Assembly (NCBI GenBank): GCA_001767525.1
Contig: MELF01000037.1
Span: 11,941 to 55,635, forward strand
Source of the DNA: Acidobacteria bacterium RIFCSPLOWO2_12_FULL_68_19
GTDB lineage: Bacteria > Acidobacteriota > Vicinamibacteria > Vicinamibacterales > UBA2999
Direction: 5' to 3'
DNA: 43,695 nucleotides
Part shown: piece after piece, positions 38,145 through 43,695 of the stretch
Layout: the number at the start of each line of letters is the position of its first letter
Position numbering within the stretch: the stretch's first letter is position 1
Made by a program: the position numbers and the translations under genes
Notes under the pieces: model-generated
Told to the model about the DNA's origin: nothing
Seen by the model: the letters and a program-made list of their open reading frames with translations, nothing else
Databases searched by the model: none

Positions 38145-39500
38145 ATGAGTCATCCGACCGGCGTCCGCATCAACAACGACCTGCTCCGGCCGCTGCTCCT
38201 CACGTCGTGGCGGTTCTACCTGCTGGTCGCCTTCTTCGGCGGGTTCGTTGTCGCCGGGGGGATCGCCTGGGGTAGTCAGATCTACTACGGCTTCGGGATC
38301 GCCGGCCTCAAGTGGCCGATCTACTGGGCGTTCTACGTCACGAACTTCGTCTTCTGGATCGGCATCAGCCACGCCGGCACGCTGATCTCGGCGATCCTCC
38401 GGCTGGTGAACGCCGGCTGGCGGCGTCCGGTGACCCGGTGTGCCGAGGTGATCACCGTCTTCGCGCTGATGATCGGCGCGATGTTCCCGATCATCCACCT
38501 GGGCCGGCCGTGGCTGGCGTTCTGGCTGTTTCCCTATCCGAGCGACCGGCTGATCTGGCCGAACTTCCGGTCGCCGCTCGTCTGGGACTTCTTCGCGATC
38601 AACACGTATCTCACCGGCAGCATCCTCTTTCTGCTGCTGCCGATGATTCCCGACTTCGCCGTGGTCCGCGACAAATCCACGGGGCTCCGGCGACGGATCT
38701 ACCGGATCGTCGCGCTCGGGTGGCGCGGCACGCCGAAGCAGTGGCACCGCCTCGAGTCGGCGATGCAGATCATGGCGATCGCGATCATCCCCGTCGCGGT
38801 GTCGGTCCACACCATCGTCTCGTTCGACTTCTCGATGGCGCCGATCCCGATGTGGAACACGACGATCTTCGGCCCGTATTTCGTCGCCGGCGCCATCTTC
38901 AGCGGCATCGCCGGGCTGCTCATCGCGATGGCCGTCCTCCGCAAGTTCCTCCACCTGGAGGACTACCTCCATCCGGTGCACTTCGAGAATCTCGGGAAGC
39001 TGCTGCTCGTGATGGCGCTCCTCTGGGGCTACTTCGTCTTCAACGAGCGGCTCGTCACCTATTACGGCAACGGGCCGGCGGAGATGACCGTCTTCTGGCA
39101 GACGCAGCGGCGGTCGTTCGCGCCGCTCTACTGGACGATGGTGTTCGGCAACTTCGTGCTGCCCCTCGTCCTCATGGGCATCCGGCGGTTCCGTACGATC
39201 ACCGGCTGCGTGATTGCGTCGCTCGGCGTCGTCGTCGGTATGTGGCTCGAACGCTTCCTGATCATCGTGCCGTCGCTCGGGAACAAGTACCTGCCCTACA
39301 GCTTTGGCTCCTACAGCCCGCAGCCGGCCGAGATCGTCGTCACCGTCGCCACCTTCGCGGCGATGGCGCTGCTCTACGTGCTGTTCGCCAAATTCATTCC
39401 GATCATCTCGATCTGGGAGCTCAAGGCCGGCGAGCACCCGTCGCCAGTCCTGATTCCGCCAGCCACCGAGGAACACCGGCTCGGGGAGTTGCACCTGTGA
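38145..39500 (+). CDS. actC: NrfD/PsrC-like quinol-interacting membrane subunit, ActC
   Basis: 451 residues with about ten membrane segments of the NrfD fold: LLLTSWRFYLLVAFFGGFVVAGGIAWGSQ, GISHAGTLISAILRLVNAGWRRPVTRCAEVITVFALM, HLGRPWLAFWLFPYP, WDFFAINTYLTGSILFLLLP, HTIVSFDFSMAPIPMWNTTIFGPYFVAGAI and MWLERFLIIVPSL. The His/Asp/Glu residues in SHAG, VSFDFS and WLERF are the quinol-site and proton-path positions known for ActC. It starts three bases after ActB2 and overlaps the ActD start. Confidence 0.93.
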   Translation: MSHPTGVRINNDLLRPLLLTSWRFYLLVAFFGGFVVAGGIAWGSQIYYGFGIAGLKWPIYWAFYVTNFVFWIGISHAGTLISAILRLVNAGWRRPVTRCAEVITVFALMIGAMFPIIHLGRPWLAFWLFPYPSDRLIWPNFRSPLVWDFFAINTYLTGSILFLLLPMIPDFAVVRDKSTGLRRRIYRIVALGWRGTPKQWHRLESAMQIMAIAIIPVAVSVHTIVSFDFSMAPIPMWNTTIFGPYFVAGAIFSGIAGLLIAMAVLRKFLHLEDYLHPVHFENLGKLLLVMALLWGYFVFNERLVTYYGNGPAEMTVFWQTQRRSFAPLYWTMVFGNFVLPLVLMGIRRFRTITGCVIASLGVVVGMWLERFLIIVPSLGNKYLPYSFGSYSPQPAEIVVTVATFAAMALLYVLFAKFIPIISIWELKAGEHPSPVLIPPATEEHRLGELHL

Positions 39501-40003
39501 AGGCGGTCTACGGCCTCTACCCGGACGGGCTGTCGGCGCAGGATGCGGTGAACCGCTTGCGGGCGGCCGGGCTCGCCGACCGAGACATTACCGTCATCTC
39601 CAGCCAGCCGATGGAGGATTACGAATTCGGCCACATGGACAAGTCCACGTGGATGTGGTGGCTCGCGTGCCTTGGCGGGCTGGTCGGCATGTCGTTCGGG
39701 CTCGTCCTTTCCTGGTACACGGCGACCGCCTGGCCGATGAACACGGGTGGGCTGCCAACCTTTGCCTGGTGGCCTAAGCTCATTATTATCTTTGAGTTAA
39801 CGATGCTCGGGGCGATCTTCGCGACCGTCGCGACACTCGTCGTATCGGCGCTCATCCCGCGCAAGGGGCAGTCGCTCTACGATCCCGAGGTTTCTGACGG
39901 CCGAATCCTGGTGGGAGTCGAGAATCCAGCCGACGAGGCGGTCGCGACTCTCGAAACCGCCCTCCGCGCTCCGGCCGGGGCCCAGGTGAAGCAGACGCCG
40001 TAG
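39497..40003 (+). CDS. actD: DUF3341 membrane subunit, ActD
   Basis: 168 residues from GTG 39497, overlapping the ActC stop codon (GTGA). A ferredoxin-like N-terminal half (VKAVYGLYPDGLSAQDAVN, ADRDITVISSQP) is followed by two membrane helices (about 52-75, and 86-118 with its preceding PTFAWWPKLIII) and a C-terminal strand domain (ILVGVENPADEAVATLETAL). DUF3341 is the diagnostic ActD subunit of alternative complex III, packing against ActC. No actE or actF gene follows; the next feature is the ribosomal leader. Confidence 0.9.
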   Translation: MKAVYGLYPDGLSAQDAVNRLRAAGLADRDITVISSQPMEDYEFGHMDKSTWMWWLACLGGLVGMSFGLVLSWYTATAWPMNTGGLPTFAWWPKLIIIFELTMLGAIFATVATLVVSALIPRKGQSLYDPEVSDGRILVGVENPADEAVATLETALRAPAGAQVKQTP

Positions 40004-40066
40004 TCACCGGTCCCGTCCGGCGACGGCAAGGCTCGTCACACCACGCAGTTACGGGACCTCGTGCGG

Positions 40067-40096
40067 TTGCGGGGCGGCAGGGGCGCGTGGTATATT
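40067..40096 (+). promoter_or_regulatory. Sigma-70 promoter of the str operon
   Basis: TTGCGG at 40067-40072, an 18-bp spacer and TATATT at 40091-40096. Transcription would start near 40103, giving a leader of about 290 nt before rpsL. A GC-rich discriminator is absent; ATTCGTCAGG follows the box. Confidence 0.65.
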
Positions 40097-40102
40097 CGTC
40101 AG

Positions 40103-40392
40103 GTTCTCTTGGGGCTAGGACACCCTATCTAGCCCCAGCCGCACAGGACGCGGTCGACGGGCCGTGGTCCTTTGGGCAGATTGGGCCGGACAGGCGGGTC
40201 TGCCTTCGCGAATCACACAGATAGGGTCAGTAGCCTCAGGTGCCAGATGCGCGCCATGCTTGCTCGTGAAGCGTGCCGCTCTTCAGGCCTGGGACGACGC
40301 GGCGGCCGTCAGGCTCGCGGCCGCGTGCGGGAGTAGAGCGGAGCGGACGGGCGTTCCTGCCGCCTGTACGTGTCCATGAACGATTGAGGAAT
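40103..40392 (+). ncRNA. Structured leader of rpsL with a candidate pseudoknot
   Basis: This 290-nt region has no gene but several perfect or near-perfect stems. P1 is GGGGCTAG 40111-40118 with CTAGCCCC 40129-40136. P2 is GGAC-GCGG 40146-40153 with CCGTGGTCC 40162-40170 (one bulge). P3 is GGCAGA 40175-40180 with TCTGCC 40199-40204. P4 is ACGCGGC 40297-40303 with GCCGCGT 40320-40326. The P1 loop contains ACCCTAT (40122-40128), an exact complement of ATAGGGT (40221-40227), giving a 7-bp pseudoknot that encloses P2 and P3. The position before ribosomal genes suggests feedback control by a ribosomal protein. No known leader class is recognised by eye. Confidence 0.6.
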
Positions 40393-40767
40393 ATGCCGAC
40401 CATCAGTCAGCTCGTTCGCCAGGGGCGGAACCGAATCGTCGCCAAGACGAAGAGTCCGGCGCTCCAGACGAGCCCGCAGAAGCGTGGCGTCTGCGTGCGC
40501 GTGTTCACGCAGACGCCGAAGAAGCCGAACTCCGCGCTCCGGAAGGTGGCGCGCGTGCGGCTGACCAACGGGATCGAGGTGACGACTTACATCCCCGGGG
40601 TCGGGCACAACCTGCAGGAGCACTCGCTCGTCCTCATCCGTGGCGGCCGCGTCAAGGATCTCCCTGGCGTCCGCTACCACGTGGTGCGCGGCACGCTCGA
40701 CGCCGTGGGTGTTCAGGGGCGCAAGCAGGGGCGATCGAAGTACGGCGCCAAGAGGCCCAAGCAATGA
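40393..40767 (+). CDS. rpsL: 30S ribosomal protein S12
   Basis: 124 residues, the usual S12 length, starting [21 protein letters not shown] with [23 protein letters not shown] and [23 protein letters not shown]12 sits at the decoding centre. The streptomycin-sensitive residues Lys43, Lys88 and Pro91 are wild type, and Asp89, a methylthiolation site in other bacteria, is present. GAGGA precedes the ATG. It is the first gene of a str operon with its own promoter and a long structured leader. Confidence 0.99.
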   Translation: MPTISQLVRQGRNRIVAKTKSPALQTSPQKRGVCVRVFTQTPKKPNSALRKVARVRLTNGIEVTTYIPGVGHNLQEHSLVLIRGGRVKDLPGVRYHVVRGTLDAVGVQGRKQGRSKYGAKRPKQ

Positions 40768-40835
40768 GGCGGATGGCACGATGCCGGCGGCTGATTCAAT
40801 GCTGAAGTCACAGGTCGGACGTCAGGGATGAATTC

Positions 40836-40863
40836 GCAATCAGCAATCAGCATTCCGCCATTC
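40836..40863. repeat. Heptamer array in the rpsL-rpsG gap
   Basis: GCAATCA is repeated twice (40836-40842, 40843-40849) and followed in register by GCATTCC and the looser GCCATTC. It sits 17 bases before the rpsG start, where S7 often binds to regulate its operon in other bacteria. Confidence 0.6.
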
Positions 40864-40879
40864 ACGGATTGAGTGTTCC

Positions 40880-41353
40880 ATGCCGAGACGACGAGAGATT
40901 CCGAAGCGCGAACTGGCAGCCGATCCGCTCTACAACAGCACGCTGGTCAGCAAGTTCATCAATACCGTCATGTGCGACGGCAAGCGGAGCACGGCGGAGC
41001 GGATCCTGTACCAGAGCTTCGACATCATCAAGGAGCGCACGGGCGACGACCCGCTGAAGGTCTTCAAGAAGGCGCTCGACAACGTGAAGCCGAGCCTGGA
41101 AGTGAAGTCGCGACGCGTGGGCGGCTCGAACTACCAGGTGCCGATCGAAGTGAACCCGAACCGCCGCCTGTCGCTCAGCATCCGCTGGCTCGTCGGCTAC
41201 GCGCGGGAGCGCGGCGACGGCAAGACGATGCAGGAAAAGCTCGCCAACGAGCTGTTGGACGCGTCGAATCTGCGTGGCGGCGCGGTGAAGAAGCGGGAGG
41301 ACACGCACCGGATGGCGGAGGCGAACAAGGCGTTCGCGCACTATCGCTGGTGA
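40880..41353 (+). CDS. rpsG: 30S ribosomal protein S7
   Basis: 157 residues, standard for S7: [73 protein letters not shown] and the C-terminal [10 protein letters not shown]7 nucleates assembly of the 30S head and contacts E-site tRNA. The ATG is preceded by TTGAGTGTTCC with no strong ribosome binding site, so it may depend on coupling with rpsL. The gap to rpsL is 112 bases, longer than usual, and contains a heptamer array. Confidence 0.99.
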   Translation: MPRRREIPKRELAADPLYNSTLVSKFINTVMCDGKRSTAERILYQSFDIIKERTGDDPLKVFKKALDNVKPSLEVKSRRVGGSNYQVPIEVNPNRRLSLSIRWLVGYARERGDGKTMQEKLANELLDASNLRGGAVKKREDTHRMAEANKAFAHYRW

Positions 41354-41371
41354 GATGAACACGGTGGATGG

Positions 41372-41427
41372 CTGTGGACTCCAGGCTGTAGAGGAAGCCG
41401 AGGGCCCAGAGCCGGAAGCCGCAAGAT
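41372..41427. repeat. Heptamer array in the rpsG-fusA gap
   Basis: Eight units in exact 7-nt register (CTGTGGA at 41372 to GCAAGAT at 41421) with GGAAGCC twice (41393, 41414) and the variants GAGGGCC and CAGAGCC between them. The array ends five bases before the fusA start. It is translated without stops in the frame of fusA, creating an apparent but non-conserved N-terminal extension from 41355. Confidence 0.7.
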
Positions 41428-41432
41428 CAGGA

Positions 41433-43541
41433 ATGCCCAGACAGACACCGCTCGAACGGACGCGGAACATCGGCATCATGGCCCACATCGATGCCGGCAA
41501 GACCACCACGACGGAGAGGATTCTCTTCTACACCGGGATTACGTACAAACTCGGCGAGGTGCACGAGGGGACCGCGGTGATGGACTGGATGGAGCAGGAA
41601 CAGGAGCGCGGCATCACGATTACCTCGGCCGCGACGACCTGCTTCTGGCGCGACACGCGCATCAACATCATCGACACGCCGGGCCATGTGGACTTCACCG
41701 CCGAGGTGGAGCGCTCGCTCCGCGTGCTCGACGGCGCGGTCGCCGTGTTCGACGCGGTGTCGGGGGTGGAGCCGCAGTCCGAGACGGTGTGGCGTCAGGC
41801 CGACAAGTACCGCGTCCCGCGCATCTGCTTCGTCAACAAGATGGACCGCGTCGGCGCCGACTTCATGCGGACGCTCGAGCAGATCGAGTCGAAGCTGGGC
41901 GGCAACCCCGTGGCGATTCAGCTCCCGATCGGCGGCGAGGACAGGTTCCGCGGCGTGGTCGACCTCGTGAAGATGAAGGCGATCACCTACAAGGACGAGA
42001 CGCTGGGCGCCGATTACGACGTGTCCGAGATTCCCGCCGACATGCTCGCGCAGGCGAAGCAGTGCCGCGAGAAGCTCATCGAGAAGGTCAGCGAACACGA
42101 CGACGCGCTGCTCGGAAAATACCTGCACGGCGAGGAGATCACCGAAGGCGAGATCAAGGCGGTGTTGCGCAGGCGCGTGGTCCAGTCGGTCCGCAACGCG
42201 TCGGCGCCGTTCACGGTCGTCATCTGCGGATCGGCGTTCAAGAACAAGGGCGTCCAGCCGCTGCTCGACGCCGTCGTCGACTACCTGCCGTCGCCCGTCG
42301 ACATTCCGCCGATCACCGGCCTCGATCCCCGCGCCGCCGAGGACACGCTCGTCGAGCGCAAGGCCGCCGACGATGCGCCGTTTGCGGCGCTGGCGTTCAA
42401 GATCATGACCGATCCGTTCGTCGGTCAGCTCACGTTCATCCGGGTCTACTCCGGCGTTCTCACGTCGGGCGCCTCGGTCTTCAACCCGACCAAAGGGCGC
42501 AACGAGCGCGTCGGGCGGCTCCTCAAGATGCACGCGAACAAGCGCGAGGAGATCAAGGAGGTCTACGCCGGCGACATCGCCGCCGCCGTCGGCCTCAAGC
42601 AGGTCGGCACCGGCGACACGCTCTGTGACGAGAAGCACGCCGTCGTCCTCGAGTCGATGGACTTCCCGGAGCCGGTCATCTCGCTCGCCATCGAGCCGAA
42701 GACCAAGGGAGACCAGGAGAAGCTCGGCCAGGGGCTCGCCAAGCTGATGGCGGAGGATCCGACCTTCCGCGTCCGCACCGACGAACAGACCGCCCAGGTC
42801 GTCATTGCGGGCATGGGCGAGCTGCACCTCGAGATCATCGTCGACCGCCTGAAGCGCGAGTTCAACGTCGAGGCGAGCGTCGGCAAGCCGCAGGTCGCCT
42901 ACAAGGAGACGCTCACGCGGCCGGCCGACGGCGACGGGCGCTACGTGCGGCAGACCGGCGGCCGCGGCCAGTATGGCCACGCGAAGATTCACCTGTATCC
43001 GGCCGATCCCGGCAGCGGCTACCTCTTCGAGAACCGCATCGTCGGCGGCGCGATTCCGAAAGAGTTCATCAAGCCGATCGACCAAGGCATCAAGGAGGCG
43101 CTCACCCGGGGGATCCTCGCCGGCTATCCCGTCGACGACGTGCGCGTCGAGCTGTACGACGGCTCGTTCCACGACGTCGATTCGTCGGAGATGGCGTTCA
43201 AGATCGCCGGTTCGCTGGCGTTCCAGGATGCGGCCAAGCGAGCCAAGCCCGTGCTGCTCGAGCCGGTGATGCGCGTGGAAGTGGTGGTGCCGAAGGAGTA
43301 CATGGGTGACGTGATGGGCGACCTCGCCAGCCGGCGCGGCCGCATCCAGTCACAAGAGGACCGCGGCGGCACGCAAATCATCAAGGCGCGCGTGCCGCTG
43401 TCCGAGATGTTCGGTTATGCGACCGACCTGCGCTCGCGTACCCAGGGACGGGCGACCTACTCGATGCACTTCGATCGCTACGAGCAGGCGCCGCAGAGCG
43501 TGAGTGAAGAGGTCGTCGCACGGATACAGGGAACCAAATAG
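41433..43541 (+). CDS. fusA: Elongation factor G
   Basis: 702 residues from ATG 41433. The GTPase domain has AHIDAGKT (17-24), the switch region [22 protein letters not shown] and NKMDR; domains II to V follow to ARIQGTK. EF-G drives translocation on the ribosome. An in-frame ATG at 41355 would add 26 residues encoded by the heptamer array; EF-G normally begins close to [13 protein letters not shown], so the internal start is preferred. The site before it (ATCAGGA) is weak and close to the ATG, so initiation may be coupled or the leader may be translated. Confidence 0.98.
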   Translation: MPRQTPLERTRNIGIMAHIDAGKTTTTERILFYTGITYKLGEVHEGTAVMDWMEQEQERGITITSAATTCFWRDTRINIIDTPGHVDFTAEVERSLRVLDGAVAVFDAVSGVEPQSETVWRQADKYRVPRICFVNKMDRVGADFMRTLEQIESKLGGNPVAIQLPIGGEDRFRGVVDLVKMKAITYKDETLGADYDVSEIPADMLAQAKQCREKLIEKVSEHDDALLGKYLHGEEITEGEIKAVLRRRVVQSVRNASAPFTVVICGSAFKNKGVQPLLDAVVDYLPSPVDIPPITGLDPRAAEDTLVERKAADDAPFAALAFKIMTDPFVGQLTFIRVYSGVLTSGASVFNPTKGRNERVGRLLKMHANKREEIKEVYAGDIAAAVGLKQVGTGDTLCDEKHAVVLESMDFPEPVISLAIEPKTKGDQEKLGQGLAKLMAEDPTFRVRTDEQTAQVVIAGMGELHLEIIVDRLKREFNVEASVGKPQVAYKETLTRPADGDGRYVRQTGGRGQYGHAKIHLYPADPGSGYLFENRIVGGAIPKEFIKPIDQGIKEALTRGILAGYPVDDVRVELYDGSFHDVDSSEMAFKIAGSLAFQDAAKRAKPVLLEPVMRVEVVVPKEYMGDVMGDLASRRGRIQSQEDRGGTQIIKARVPLSEMFGYATDLRSRTQGRATYSMHFDRYEQAPQSVSEEVVARIQGTK

Positions 43542-43543
43542 AT

Positions 43544-43599
43544 CCCAACGCCCAAGTCCCAAAGCCCGAACCATTGGGATGTGGACGTTGAGACTTGGG
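43544..43599. repeat. Self-complementary heptamer array in the fusA-tuf gap
   Basis: Eight units in 7-nt register, the first four of CCCAACG type and the later ones of the complementary TTGGG type. CCCAAGTC (43551-43558) pairs with GACTTGGG (43592-43599), and ATCCCAA (43542-43548) can pair with either of two TTGGGAT copies (43574-43580 or 43595-43601). The stem ends 20 bases before tuf. Confidence 0.75.
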
Positions 43600-43618
43600 A
43601 TTTCGAGCGGAGCGAGAG

Positions 43619-43695
43619 ATGGCGAAGGAAAAATTTGATCGGTCGAAACCGCACGTGAACGTCGGGACGATCGGGCACATTGACCACGGGAAGAC
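43619..43695 (+). CDS. tuf: Elongation factor Tu, N-terminal start (partial)
   Basis: The ATG at 43619 follows GAGCGAGAG and encodes [20 protein letters not shown], then IDHGK, before the window ends. This is the invariant EF-Tu N-terminus including the first part of the P-loop (GHIDHGK). It completes the rpsL-rpsG-fusA-tuf order. EF-Tu carries aminoacyl-tRNA to the ribosome. The gap to fusA is 77 bases and almost entirely heptamer array. Confidence 0.97.

Overview
The window is a GC-rich stretch of bacterial chromosome. It opens in the last codons of rpoC and closes with rpsL, rpsG, fusA and the first codons of tuf. Between these two conserved blocks lie about 40 kb of mostly plus-strand genes for secreted or envelope enzymes. 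Many begin with a Sec, Tat or lipoprotein signal, and they include DUF4159, DUF885, DUF3237, YtcJ-type amidohydrolase, cyclase-family and G8-domain proteins, together with an alternative complex III respiratory cluster. This mix suggests a heterotrophic Acidobacteriota, possibly class Vicinamibacteria. That placement is inferred from gene content only.

Layout. 1-305 is the RpoC tail, followed by two hairpins. 717-1251 (minus) is a DUF433/DUF5615 toxin-antitoxin pair whose toxin has an in-frame amber codon. 1424-9055 holds a heme-bearing Vgb-like propeller, a Tat-exported fluoroacetate-dehalogenase-like hydrolase, a PEGA protein, a class I aminotransferase, a cupin, a cyclase and an NHL propeller. 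9105-10257 (minus) has a DUF4159 protein and an RRM protein. 10411-14844 has an Nramp-like carrier, an MmgE/PrpD protein with a stop codon in its former Tat signal, and a convergent M48 protease. 14962-24589 has a nitrilase-like remnant, a class III aminotransferase, an amidohydrolase, a SWIB protein, a DUF885 peptidase, an SMP-30 protein, a DUF3237 protein, an amidase and a VanZ protein. 24593-29983 has a duplicated-fold membrane protein, a two-TM miniprotein, a G8 beta-helix protein, a cyclase lipoprotein, a deleted isoaspartyl peptidase and a macrodomain protein. 30002-34029 has a peroxiredoxin, a malonyl-CoA-synthetase-like ligase, a CoA transferase and a second DUF4159 protein. 34137-40003 is a cytochrome c plus ActA-ActB1-ActB2-ActC-ActD. 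40004-43695 is a structured leader followed by the str operon.

How it works together. The central genes look like an outward-facing catabolic set (amide, ester, peptide and lactone hydrolysis, transamination, CoA activation) feeding a quinol-oxidising respiratory complex. Several genes are decaying (DUF5615 toxin, MmgE Tat signal, asparaginase, nitrilase remnant, a 27-codon signal-peptide stub), so part of the set is being lost.

The signals least explained by ordinary annotation are four. First, a multi-hairpin leader before rpsL has a 7-bp loop-to-downstream pseudoknot. Second, at least seven intergenic regions, including all three inside the str operon, are built on a 7-nucleotide period although their sequences differ. 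Third, several gene starts sit 6-8 nt after a TANNNT-like -10 box, as expected for leaderless mRNAs. Fourth, the pentaheme ActA gene may start at CTG.
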